Shown piece after piece: positions 15,712 to 23,504 of a stretch of 64,000 bases of DNA. Under the pieces are notes generated by a model. It was not told the DNA's origin. It did no database searches and saw nothing but the letters and a program-made list of their open reading frames with translations. Positions within the stretch are counted from its first letter, which is position 1, and each line of letters opens with the position of its first letter. The translations under genes and the position numbers were made by a program. The stretch is from JAYQKL01 sp049890195 (lineage in GTDB: Bacteria > Pseudomonadota > Alphaproteobacteria > RS24): assembly GCA_049890195.1 (NCBI GenBank), contig JBMHBY010000003.1:366628-430627 (forward strand), read 5' to 3'.

Positions 15712-16839
15712 ATGGGGTCAGGACCGCTTCAGGGTGTCAAAATCATTGAATTCGCCGGCATCGGGCCGGGGCCGTTTGCCGGCATGCTGTTGTCAGATAT
15801 GGGGGCCGAGGTGTTGCGGATTGACCGGCAGCAGGATTTGCTCGACGGGTCTGTCGACATTACGGCGCGTGGGCGTAAATCCGTATGTCTGAACTTACGC
15901 AAGCCTGTGGCGATTGAGGCCGTTAAGGAGATTATCGGGTCTGCGGATGTGTTGATTGAAGGCTATCGCCCCGGTGTCATGGAAAAACTTGGGCTTGGTC
16001 CTGATGTTTTGTGTGCACTAAACCCGCGCCTTGTTTACGGACGCATGACGGGCTGGGGACAGGACGGCCCGTTGGCCCATAGCGCCGGGCATGACATCAA
16101 CTATATTTCCCTGTGCGGTGCGCTTGACATGATCGGCCCCAAGGACAAACCGATGCCGCCGTTGAATCTGGTCGGCGATTATGGCGGCGGCGCCCTGTAT
16201 CTTGCTATGGGCATTTGCGCCGCGCTTTTTGAGGCCCAGCGCTCCGGAAAGGGTCAGGTCATTGACTGCGCCATTACCGACGGCGCCGCCTCCCTGATGG
16301 CCATGTTCCTTGGTTTCAGTCAAAGCGGTCTCCTGGCGCAAGGCCGTGACAGCAATCTTTTGGATGGCGGTGCGCATTTTTATGGAGCCTATGAGACGGC
16401 GGACGGGAAATTCATCTCTATTGGTCCGATTGAGCCGCAGTTTTACGCTATTTTACGTGATGTTGCCGGATTGGACGACACGGCCTTTGAGGCCCAGTAT
16501 GACCCCGGCAAATGGCCGGCGCTGAAGGAAAAGCTGGCAGTTGTGTTTAAAACCAAAACCCGGGATGAGTGGGATGAGCTGCTGCTTGGCACCGACGCCT
16601 GTTATGCGCCGGTTTTGAGCCTGGCGGAGGCCAAGCATCATCCGCACAACAAGGCCCGTGACATCATCACCCATCAGTTCGGCCTCGATCAGCCGAATGT
16701 GGCCCCGCGCTTCAGCCGCACGCCAAGCGCCATTCAGGGCCCGCCGGTCAAGGTCGGCCAAGACAATGAATCCGGTTTGACAGATTGGGGGCTGTCAGAG
16801 GATTTGATGGAGAAACTCAAGGCTGAGGAGGCGCTTTAG
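15712..16839 (+). CDS. CaiB/BaiF-family CoA transferase (alpha-methylacyl-CoA racemase-like)
   Basis: A 375-residue class III CoA transferase/racemase. N-terminal GVKIIEFAGIGPGPFAGMLLSDMGAEVLRIDR is the family's CoA-binding opening; NPRLVYGRMTGWGQDGPLAHSAGHDINYISL has the racemase-type His-Asp region, and LVGDYGGGALYLAMGI the conserved GDxxGG. These features favour alpha-methylacyl-CoA racemase (branched fatty acid and isoprenoid breakdown) over true CoA transferases. ETF and this enzyme would both serve acyl-CoA oxidation. A ribosome site GGGGG lies six bases before the ATG. Confidence 0.9.
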   Translation: MGSGPLQGVKIIEFAGIGPGPFAGMLLSDMGAEVLRIDRQQDLLDGSVDITARGRKSVCLNLRKPVAIEAVKEIIGSADVLIEGYRPGVMEKLGLGPDVLCALNPRLVYGRMTGWGQDGPLAHSAGHDINYISLCGALDMIGPKDKPMPPLNLVGDYGGGALYLAMGICAALFEAQRSGKGQVIDCAITDGAASLMAMFLGFSQSGLLAQGRDSNLLDGGAHFYGAYETADGKFISIGPIEPQFYAILRDVAGLDDTAFEAQYDPGKWPALKEKLAVVFKTKTRDEWDELLLGTDACYAPVLSLAEAKHHPHNKARDIITHQFGLDQPNVAPRFSRTPSAIQGPPVKVGQDNESGLTDWGLSEDLMEKLKAEEAL

Positions 16840-16860
16840 CCTGCGCGCAGCCGGCCTCAA

Positions 16861-17772
16861 TCAGACAAAATCCGTCAGAGGCAACATGCCCTCATCGGCA
16901 GGATTGTCCTGGGCCTTTTTCAGCAGAAGATCGCGCAGTTTACCCAGTGCCTGATGTTCGATCTGGCGGACGCGCTCTTTGGAGATGCCAAGTTTCTTGC
17001 CGAGCTTTTCAAGCGTGATGCCTTCATCTTTCAGGCGGCGCTCAACTATGATTGTGTATTCACGCTTGTTGAGCTGTTCCAGCGCTTCACGGATCCATTG
17101 CCGTCGGACGTCGCCGTCAAGGGATTTGCCGACGGTTTCATCCTGGAGTGGCTTGTCACAGACCAGCAGGTCCTGCCATTCCAGATTCGAGCCTTCCTCC
17201 TGGTCCGATAAAGGCGCGTTCAAGGACCGGTCGGAGCCGGAAAGGCGGCCCTCCATCAGTTCAACATCCTCCAGTCGCACACCGAGTTCATTGGCAACAT
17301 AGGTGCGGTTGTCCGGCGACATGGCGTTGTTACCGGTATCATTGAGTTTGGCGCGCAGGCGGCGCAGGTTGAAAAACAGTGATTTTTGCGCTGAGGTTGT
17401 GCCGGTGCGCACAATTGACCAGTTGCGCAGGACATAATCCTGAATGGAGGCGCGGATCCACCAGCTTGCATAGGTTGAAAACCGGACTTCGCGCTCAATG
17501 TCAAAGCGGGCGGCGGCCTGCATCAGGCCAATATTGCCTTCCTGGACGAGATCGCCCATTGGCAGGCCGTATCTGCGAAATTTCGAGGCCATGGAGATGA
17601 CCAGTCTCAGATGCGCGCTGGTCAGTTCATGCAGGGCGTTTTCATCCCCCTTTTCGCGCCAGTTCCGGGCCAGTTCAAGCTCACGCTCAGGCGACAAAAG
17701 CGGTATCTTCATCGCCCCTTGGATGTATTTTTTGTTCGCGTTCAGCGTTTCCTGCGTGTCCAAATGTGTCAT
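16861..17772 (-). CDS. rpoH: RNA polymerase heat-shock sigma factor RpoH (sigma-32)
   Basis: A 303-residue group 3 sigma factor. Region 2 (SAHLRLVISMASKFRRYGLPMGDLVQEGNIGLMQAA, then RFSTYASWWIRASIQDYVLRNWSIVR), the RpoH box QKSLFFNLRRLR in region 2.4/3, and the region 4 helix-turn-helix (LEKLGKKLGISKERVRQIEHQALGKLR) are all present. RpoH directs transcription of chaperone and protease genes; the clpB promoter at 58113-58142 in this window fits its consensus. No repressing RNA thermometer is obvious in the 5' region. Ribosome site GGGAG lies before the ATG. Confidence 0.97.
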   Translation of the reverse strand: MTHLDTQETLNANKKYIQGAMKIPLLSPERELELARNWREKGDENALHELTSAHLRLVISMASKFRRYGLPMGDLVQEGNIGLMQAAARFDIEREVRFSTYASWWIRASIQDYVLRNWSIVRTGTTSAQKSLFFNLRRLRAKLNDTGNNAMSPDNRTYVANELGVRLEDVELMEGRLSGSDRSLNAPLSDQEEGSNLEWQDLLVCDKPLQDETVGKSLDGDVRRQWIREALEQLNKREYTIIVERRLKDEGITLEKLGKKLGISKERVRQIEHQALGKLRDLLLKKAQDNPADEGMLPLTDFV

Positions 17773-17827
17773 TTTACTCGCTCCCTATGAAGGGTACGCA
17801 GAAATGGCGCATCTGGTTTAGAATTTT

Positions 17828-18574
17828 TTAGTCTTCAGCCTTTTTTTCGGCTTTGCTGGTTGCCTTGTTCAACAGGGACTCCAGTTTGCCTTTGGCCTCA
17901 TCCTCGGTGGATTTCTCGACGGCAGCGACCTCGCGGGCCAGACGGTCAAGTGCGGCCTCATAAAGCTGGCGCTCAGAATAGGATTGTTCAGGCTGGTTTT
18001 CATTGCGGAAAAGGTCGCGCACAACCTCAGAAATTGCGATGATGTCACCGGAATTGATTTTGGCCTCATATTCCTGAGCCCGGCGGCTCCACATGGTGCG
18101 CTTGATGCGGGCGCGTCCGCGCAGGGTCCGCATGGCCCCGTCCATCATGGCCTTGTCGGCCAGCTTGCGCATGCCAATCTGCTTGGCTTTTTCAAGCGGG
18201 ACACGCAGCACCATTTTTTCCTTCTCAAAATTAATGACATAAAGGTCCAGCGTTTCCCCTGCGATTTCATGTTCTGAAATTTCAATGATCTGCCCGACAC
18301 CATGCGCGGGGTAGACGATAAACTCATTAATCCGGAACCCTTTTGCGGTTCGTCTTTCCGCCGCCGGCTTTTGTGCAGCCGGTTTTTTGGCGGCCGGCTT
18401 TTTGGCGACCGGCTTCTTAGCAACCGGCTTTTTTGCAGCCGGCTTTTTTGCAGCCGGTTTTTTGGCGACTGGTTTCTTTGCTGCCGGTTTTTTGGCGGCT
18501 GGTTTTTTTGCGGCCGGCTTTTTCGGTGTGCTTGTTGATTTTTTAGCGGCGGATTTTGAGGACTTGGCGACCAT
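17828..18574 (-). CDS. carD: CarD-family transcriptional regulator with lysine-rich repeat tail
   Basis: A 248-residue protein in two parts. Residues about 79-235 are a CarD/CdnL domain: FRINEFIVYPAHGVGQIIEISEHEIAGE is the Tudor-like RNA polymerase beta-binding module, and MWSRRAQEYEAKINSGDIIAISEVVRDLF the helical DNA-minor-groove part with its conserved Trp. Residues 18-72 are eleven tandem K-K-P-(A/V)-A pentapeptides, resembling the C-terminal tail of histone H1. CarD stabilises open promoter complexes, notably at rRNA promoters. Divergence of the tail from typical CarD (about 165-170 residues) is unusual. fdxA lies just upstream on the same strand, a typical pairing. Confidence 0.92.
   Translation of the reverse strand: MVAKSSKSAAKKSTSTPKKPAAKKPAAKKPAAKKPVAKKPAAKKPAAKKPVAKKPVAKKPAAKKPAAQKPAAERRTAKGFRINEFIVYPAHGVGQIIEISEHEIAGETLDLYVINFEKEKMVLRVPLEKAKQIGMRKLADKAMMDGAMRTLRGRARIKRTMWSRRAQEYEAKINSGDIIAISEVVRDLFRNENQPEQSYSERQLYEAALDRLAREVAAVEKSTEDEAKGKLESLLNKATSKAEKKAED
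18359..18523 (-). repeat. Eleven 15-bp tandem repeats encoding KKPAA pentapeptides
   Basis: Within carD. Ten units of KKP(A/V)A and a last QKPAA, i.e. 165 bases of in-frame 15-base repeats. Codons vary between units (GCC/GCG/GCA), so the repeat is not a very recent expansion. In-frame repeat number is likely to differ between strains. Confidence 0.95.
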
Positions 18575-18671
18575 AACTCACTTTCTCAGTAGGCTGATAT
18601 GTTACCATAAGACGGAATAATTAACCAGAGTCCGGCCAGCCGATGTTTTGGAGGCGTTTGCGACGACTGTC

Positions 18672-19010
18672 TCAGTCGCCCTCGCCCGGCTCTTCGCTGA
18701 AGTGGGCTTCAAATTTGCCATCTTTTCCGACAAAATCGTCGGCATCGGCAGGGGCGTCTTTTTTAAGCGTGATGTTGGGCCATATATCCGCGAATTTGGT
18801 GTTGATTTCGAGCCATTTGTCCAGCCCCTCTTCGGTGTCGGCTTTGATGGCCTCGGCGGGGCATTCGGGTTCGCACACACCACAGTCAATGCATTCATCA
18901 GGATGAATGACAAGCATGTTTTCACCCTCATAGAAGCAGTCTACAGGGCAGACTTCTACACAGTCCGTGTACTTACATTTGATGCAGGCATCGGTGACAA
19001 TATATGTCAT
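18672..19010 (-). CDS. fdxA: 7Fe-type ferredoxin FdxA
   Basis: A 112-residue ferredoxin with N-terminal cluster motifs: DACIKCKYTDCVEVCPVDC (for the [3Fe-4S]/[4Fe-4S] pair) and ECIDCGVCEPECPAEAI. The C-terminal extension with WLEINTKFADIWPNIT is the typical FdxA tail of alphaproteobacteria and Azotobacter FdI. Small soluble electron carrier. Lies between carD and the TerB gene on the same strand. Confidence 0.95.
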   Translation of the reverse strand: MTYIVTDACIKCKYTDCVEVCPVDCFYEGENMLVIHPDECIDCGVCEPECPAEAIKADTEEGLDKWLEINTKFADIWPNITLKKDAPADADDFVGKDGKFEAHFSEEPGEGD

Positions 19011-19021
19011 GGTGTCTTCCG

Positions 19022-19495
19022 TTAACTCGTTTCGTTATCATTCGCTGTCAGTGCCGCCTCAACCCGTTTCCGGGCTTCGCCGGCAAGCCGGTCAGGGACG
19101 TGAATCAGCCCGCAAACGCGTCTTATCAAGCTAGCTTCATAATCATCAATGGCGTCATCTGCAAGGATTATCTGCCATAAATGCTCAATCAGCCCGACTT
19201 TTTCCTGTTCATCCATTTGACTGTTGATGACGCTTGTCCATCTGTAGAGGTCTGTGGCCGCCTCATCCTCTGTTTCAGCAAGCGTCATCAGTTCGGCCGT
19301 GGCACTGTCGCCAAGGCCGAAATCCCTCTCCAATATATGTTTCAGAGCAGCCTTTTCCTGCGCGGCAAAATCGCCGTCAAGGCGGGCGGCATGCACCAGC
19401 AGGGCCGCCATCGCCAGATTAAGCTGGTCAGCGGCAATGGTTTCCCCGGTTTGGGAAGGTGGTTTGTCGAACAGGTTTTTTAAGGCTTTCAGCAT
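19022..19495 (-). CDS. TerB-family protein
   Basis: A 157-residue helical protein. LNLAMAALLVHAARLDGDFAAQEKAALKHILERDFGL and VGLIEHLWQIILADDAIDDYEASLIRRVCGLIHV are the two halves of the TerB domain, each with the acidic D-G-D/D-D-x-I-D metal-binding motif. TerB domains occur in tellurite resistance and general stress complexes; without other ter genes here the role is unknown. It ends eleven bases before fdxA on the same strand. Confidence 0.88.
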   Translation of the reverse strand: MLKALKNLFDKPPSQTGETIAADQLNLAMAALLVHAARLDGDFAAQEKAALKHILERDFGLGDSATAELMTLAETEDEAATDLYRWTSVINSQMDEQEKVGLIEHLWQIILADDAIDDYEASLIRRVCGLIHVPDRLAGEARKRVEAALTANDNETS

Positions 19496-19536
19496 GTGAC
19501 TGATTTAGGGGACAAGGTGAAACTAGGCAAGCGGTT

Positions 19537-19926
19537 TCAGTCTTTTTGCCGAAACCGCTCAAACTGGCGGCGTTCCCGTTTGGTCGGGCGTCCGGTTCCG
19601 GGGCGGCGGGTGAACAAGGGTGACGCCCTTTTGTCCTGGCCGGGGGCGGACACGGGCGGCGGTTGCAGATCCTTGTAAAGGGCTGCAGCTTCCATGGCGG
19701 GGCCGCGTCTTGCGCCGAGTGCAAGGATTTCAACGACCCTGATGTCGCGCTCTTTGGGGAAGGTCAACACATCGCCTTTTTTGACGGCGGCACTGGCTTT
19801 GGCAACCTTTTCACCATTGATGCGGATACGGCCTTGGGCCGCCAGTTGCGTGGCCTGTGTGCGGGTCTTGAAAAATCGCGCATGCCAGAGCCATTTGTCG
19901 ACCCTGAGTTTTTGCGCCTCGTTCAC
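19537..19926 (-). CDS. S4-domain RNA-binding protein (HslR-like)
   Basis: A 129-residue protein opening with an S4 fold: LRVDKWLWHARFFKTRTQATQLAAQGRIRINGEKVAKASAAVKKGDVL. The family includes Hsp15/HslR, which binds stalled 50S subunits with nascent chains and is heat-inducible in E. coli. The C-terminal half is basic and disordered (RPGTGRPTKRERRQFERFRQ). It overlaps the end of the helicase gene by four bases, so the two are co-expressed; an RNA helicase plus S4 protein pairing is common in alphaproteobacteria. Confidence 0.88.
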   Translation of the reverse strand: MNEAQKLRVDKWLWHARFFKTRTQATQLAAQGRIRINGEKVAKASAAVKKGDVLTFPKERDIRVVEILALGARRGPAMEAAALYKDLQPPPVSAPGQDKRASPLFTRRPGTGRPTKRERRQFERFRQKD

Positions 19927-22772
19927 TTGTCTTGCCCTTGCTTGAGTGCCGCCAGTGCCGCAAATGGTGAGTCCTCGGCTTTGGGCGGCTTTGCCGTCGT
20001 CTGTCCGGGGTTTGGTTTTCGGGATCTGGTCTTGCCTTTGCCGGACTTGCCCGCCGCCGGTTTGCGGTTTTTGCCTCTGGCCTTATGCGGGGCGTAATGC
20101 CACCAAATCTGGAGCGCCGGCGCCTCATCCAAAGAGGTTGTGTTTGTGCTGTCTGCATTGGCGGGTTGATCGGGCGGGGGTTGGTTTGCCTCCATGTCTT
20201 GCGCGTCCGGACTGTCAGCAGGGGGCGTGGGTTCAGCCGTGTCCCCGTTTGCATCCGGCGCCGGGTCCACCTGCCTGCTTTTGTAGCCGAGCTTTGACAA
20301 AATGCCGGCCATATCCTCTTCGCCGCAACCCATCAGCGACAGCATATCCGCATTGATCTGGAAAGTATTTTTTTGGGTTTTGTTTGTGGCGTTTTTCTCC
20401 TGTTCAGCGCGCACCAGATCGGCGAGGCGCTCCAACATGTCCAGCCTGACAATGCGGCGGCCCAGCGCAAAAAAGCCGAGTGACCGGTAAAACCCGTTGG
20501 GGAGATCCTTTTGCCGGTCTGCTGAAGTCAGACTTTCCGCCGGAGCCTTGGAAAAGTCCTGTTCCGGTAGGCGTCCGTTCTCAAGGCACCAGAGCTGGGC
20601 CAGCAGGCGCGCCGCCGCCGGTTTCAGCAATGCCGGCAGAAAAATATTATAAGCCCCGAACCGCACGCCATATTTGCGCAAAGTGGCGCGTGCAGGCTGG
20701 TCAAGCTGTGTGACGGTTTCCTGAACTGCGAGGCGGGCCGTGCTGCCACCCTGTTCAACCAGCTGAAAGGCCAACCCCCGGGCCAACCCGGACAGATCTT
20801 CGGCGTCGCGCAATTTCGCCAACGGCGAGAGGGCCGTGTCCAGATGCAGCCTGAGCCAGTCGGTGATGCGTTTCTCTGCAGCCTGGCGCGGCGCCCCATT
20901 GAGGCTTTCTTCCGCGACCAAAATGGCTGTCGGCCGCAGGCGGTCTTTGCCGGAGCGCATTTTGCCGACACAGGCCGTTCTGTCTGCGCCTGTGTCTGCT
21001 TGTGCGAGGTCCTCCGACCCCTTGTCCGCCCCCTGGGCTGCCCCGGCATCCGGGTGACAGGCCGGGTTCCACATGATCTGGCCGTTGAGATTGAGGCTGA
21101 AGGCTGCATCCGGCGCGTTCGCCAGCGCCTCTGCCTGCTGCCGCAGATAGGCGGCCGACAATTTGTCCAGCGCGCTGCGCACGGCCCGCGCCGGCGTATG
21201 GCTCAGGCGCGGATCGCGTTGAAACTGCAGTCCGGCAATGTGACCGGCATATTCGCCTTCCACATAGACGTCCCCAATGTCGTCTATGTGCGCCTCCGCC
21301 TCTTCTTTGCCCTGCAGCCGACGCATCAACGCCGATGACTTCGGATCCACAAACTGTTTCATCAATCCCTCATGCACCGCATCGGAAAGTTTGTCCTCAA
21401 TGTCTCTGGCCCGGTTCTGCCAATGAACCGGGTCATCGATCCAGGCGGTTTTTTGGGACACATAGGTCCAGGTTCGGATATGCGCGAGCCGGGCGGATAA
21501 TGTGTCCAAATCACCTTTGGTGTTGTCGCAACGCCGGATCCGCTCGTCAAGCCAATCGACCGGAATTTTCTCGTCCGGCCCCGTCAGGAACATGAAAATT
21601 TCCGACAGCAGGGCCGCGTGTTCACTGGCCATGGTTTTGCGGTAGTCCGGCGTCTGGGCGATTTCCCATAAAAGCCGCAGCCTGGCCTCACCGCTGATCC
21701 GGTCAACCAGCGCCGGATCCGTTGACATCAGCGTCAGGGCCTGCAGGTCGTCGGCGACTGGAGCGCGAACCAGCCCTTTGCGCGGGGAGGGGGCCTCAAG
21801 GCTCAGTTTCAGGGACGCCAGATTGGTGAAGTCAAGATTGGGGTTGCGCCACATAATGCTTTTGACCGCCTCAAACTCATGGTTTTCAATCTGTTCGACC
21901 AGTTCCGGGTCAAATTCAGACACCTCACCAGTGACCCCGAACGTGCCGTCACTGGTGTGGCGTCCGGCCCGCCCGGCAATCTGAGCCAGTTCGGCCGGCA
22001 TCAGCGCCCTGTGGCGGCGACCGTCAAATTTCCGGGTCTGTGCGAAGGCGACATGATCGACATCCATATTCAGCCCCATGCCAATGGCGTCGGTCGCCAC
22101 CAGAAAATCCACCTCGCCGGACTGGTACATGGCGACCTGTGCATTGCGGGTGCGCGGACTGAGCGCGCCCATCACCACGGCGGCCCCGCCTTTTTGCTGA
22201 CGGATCAGTTGGGCGATGGCATACACATTGTCGGCGGAAAAGGCCGTGATGGCGGTGCGGCGCGGCAGGCGAGAAATTTTTTTGGAACCGGCATAGCGCA
22301 GTTCGGAAAAGCGTGGCCGGGTCATGATGTGGGCCTTGGGCAGCAAATGTTTGACCAGCGGCCGCATGGTGGCCGCCCCCAACAACATGGTCTGATGCCG
22401 CCCGCGCGCGTGCAGCAGGCGATCGGTGAAAATATAGCCGCGCTCAGGGTCAGCGCAGAGTTGGATTTCGTCAATGGCGATAAAATCCACGCTGCGGCTG
22501 AGCGGCATGGCCTCAATCGTGCAGATGTAATACCGCGCCCGCTTGGGGATGATTTTTTCCTCCCCCGTCACCAACGCCACCTCGCCGGCCCCGATTTTTG
22601 CTGTTATCCGGTCATAAATCTCACGCGCCAGCAGACGCAGGGGCAAACCGATCATGCCGGTTTCATAACCAAGCATGCGATCGATCGCCAGATGCGTTTT
22701 GCCGGTATTGGTCGGCCCCAAAACGGCAATCAGGGTGTGGGCAAACTCATCAAGGGAATCAGATTGGGGCAT
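19923..22772 (-). CDS. Suv3-like DEAD/DExH-box RNA helicase
   Basis: A 949-residue helicase resembling mitochondrial SUPV3L1/Suv3. Walker A GPTNTGKTHLAIDRML (19-34), DEIQLCADPERG as the motif II box, and motif VI QIAGRAGRHTSDGTFG are clear, with the second RecA domain motif FLVATDAIGMGLNMDVDHVAF between. A long C-terminal region follows with a C-terminal Suv3-type domain and a low-complexity basic tail (KARGKNRKPAAGKSGKGKTRSRK) probably binding RNA. Suv3 unwinds RNA for degradation. The possible LexA box at 22836-22850 lies 64 bases before its start. Confidence 0.9.
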   Translation of the reverse strand: MPQSDSLDEFAHTLIAVLGPTNTGKTHLAIDRMLGYETGMIGLPLRLLAREIYDRITAKIGAGEVALVTGEEKIIPKRARYYICTIEAMPLSRSVDFIAIDEIQLCADPERGYIFTDRLLHARGRHQTMLLGAATMRPLVKHLLPKAHIMTRPRFSELRYAGSKKISRLPRRTAITAFSADNVYAIAQLIRQQKGGAAVVMGALSPRTRNAQVAMYQSGEVDFLVATDAIGMGLNMDVDHVAFAQTRKFDGRRHRALMPAELAQIAGRAGRHTSDGTFGVTGEVSEFDPELVEQIENHEFEAVKSIMWRNPNLDFTNLASLKLSLEAPSPRKGLVRAPVADDLQALTLMSTDPALVDRISGEARLRLLWEIAQTPDYRKTMASEHAALLSEIFMFLTGPDEKIPVDWLDERIRRCDNTKGDLDTLSARLAHIRTWTYVSQKTAWIDDPVHWQNRARDIEDKLSDAVHEGLMKQFVDPKSSALMRRLQGKEEAEAHIDDIGDVYVEGEYAGHIAGLQFQRDPRLSHTPARAVRSALDKLSAAYLRQQAEALANAPDAAFSLNLNGQIMWNPACHPDAGAAQGADKGSEDLAQADTGADRTACVGKMRSGKDRLRPTAILVAEESLNGAPRQAAEKRITDWLRLHLDTALSPLAKLRDAEDLSGLARGLAFQLVEQGGSTARLAVQETVTQLDQPARATLRKYGVRFGAYNIFLPALLKPAAARLLAQLWCLENGRLPEQDFSKAPAESLTSADRQKDLPNGFYRSLGFFALGRRIVRLDMLERLADLVRAEQEKNATNKTQKNTFQINADMLSLMGCGEEDMAGILSKLGYKSRQVDPAPDANGDTAEPTPPADSPDAQDMEANQPPPDQPANADSTNTTSLDEAPALQIWWHYAPHKARGKNRKPAAGKSGKGKTRSRKPNPGQTTAKPPKAEDSPFAALAALKQGQDK

Positions 22773-22835
22773 GACTTACCTTGCCCCTACTATTTGTGGG
22801 GCGCAACATAGACATAACAGGAACAAAAAATGAAT

Positions 22836-22850
22836 GAACATTAGGTGAAC
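22836..22850 (-). promoter_or_regulatory. Possible LexA (SOS) box, GTTC-N7-GTTC
   Basis: On the minus strand the sequence reads GTTCACCTAATGTTC, an exact match to the alphaproteobacterial LexA operator form GTTC-N7-GTTC. An additional perfect 10-base inverted partner of the right half (TTATGTTCAC) lies at 22889-22898. It sits between the helicase start and the small-RNA locus. With eight fixed bases about two chance matches are expected in 64 kb, so this needs testing. Confidence 0.35.
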
Positions 22851-22995
22851 ATAAAGGGTCCGAATCGATATCATAGTAGTATTTCCACTTATGTTCACGC
22901 CTAAATATAGTGGCTTGTGAAATTTCAACCCAAACACAACATCTTGATTACGCATCTGTTTTCTTGTGGGCACTGATCACGATATTGTGACTTTT

Positions 22996-23094
22996 CGTGT
23001 TTCGAGATCTAGGGCGCCGGCCGGCATAGTGAAGCCGAGGGTCATCCGGATTTATAATCTCCTCCCTCCCAAAACCTCCGGATGGCCCTTTTTT
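22996..23094 (+). ncRNA. Candidate small RNA with anti-Shine-Dalgarno loop
   Basis: The 445-base gap between the helicase and rpmB contains a plus-strand intrinsic terminator that follows no gene. Its 12-bp stem (23039-23050 with 23077-23088, one mismatch, a G-U pair in RNA) closes a 26-base loop holding CTCCTCCCTCCC (23059-23070), complementary to Shine-Dalgarno sequences, then six T. Alphaproteobacterial trans-acting small RNAs often display CCUCC-type loops on such hairpins. No convincing promoter is visible, so the 5' end given is approximate. Rest of the gap (22773-22995): only the possible LexA box and AT-rich sequence. Confidence 0.4.
23039..23094 (+). terminator. Intrinsic terminator upstream of rpmB
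   Basis: Stem GGGTCATCCGGA / TCCGGATGGCCC with long loop and TTTTTT at 23089-23094. It insulates the rpmB promoter 24 bases further on from upstream transcripts. Confidence 0.8.
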
Positions 23095-23117
23095 CATTTA
23101 CCGGACAGGCTTAAGGC

Positions 23118-23146
23118 TTGACGATGCTGTCCTGAGACCATATAAC
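23118..23146 (+). promoter_or_regulatory. Strong sigma-70 type promoter of rpmB
   Basis: TTGACG (23118-23123), 17-base spacer, TATAAC (23141-23146). Five of six matches at each hexamer with ideal spacing; start of transcription expected near 23153, 65 bases before the rpmB ATG. Confidence 0.8.
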
Positions 23147-23217
23147 ACCCCAAATTGTGCGCTCCGGCGCGCCACAACCCATATATCTGACTGCAAAGTC
23201 ACCACTAGGAGATCACC

Positions 23218-23502
23218 ATGGCCCGCGTATGTGAACTGACCGGAAAATCCGTGATGAGCGGCAACAACGTTTCGCACGCCATCAACAAGACCCGTCGCCG
23301 TTTCCTGCCCAATCTGCAGAATGTCAGCTTGCCCAGCGAAAAACTCGGCAAGACACTCAAATTCCGTGTCAGTGCAAGTGCCCTGCGCTCTGTAGAACAT
23401 GTCGGGGGCATTGATGCCTTTTTGCTGAAAGCCAAAGATGCACAATTGTCCAAAGCGGCCCGTCAGTACAAAAAGCGCCTGTCCGCCCTGGCCGACGCCT
23501 AA
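23218..23502 (+). CDS. rpmB: 50S ribosomal protein L28
   Basis: A 94-residue protein beginning MARVCELTGKSVMSGNNVSHAINKTRRRFLPNLQ, the signature of bacterial L28, longer at the C-terminus than E. coli L28 as usual in alphaproteobacteria. Ribosome site AGGAG is seven bases before the ATG. Single gene with its own strong promoter; cobT ends three bases beyond its stop on the other strand. Confidence 0.97.
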   Translation: MARVCELTGKSVMSGNNVSHAINKTRRRFLPNLQNVSLPSEKLGKTLKFRVSASALRSVEHVGGIDAFLLKAKDAQLSKAARQYKKRLSALADA

Positions 23503-23504
23503 AC

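Noticed and set aside
18359..18523. 15-base tandem repeats considered as a CRISPR or satellite
   Set aside because: No spacers; the units are contiguous, in frame and code for the KKPAA tail of CarD.
22776..22973. A 65-residue minus-strand frame between the helicase and the small-RNA region
   Set aside because: Lies in the AT-rich upstream region, has no ribosome site and overlaps the probable regulatory sites.
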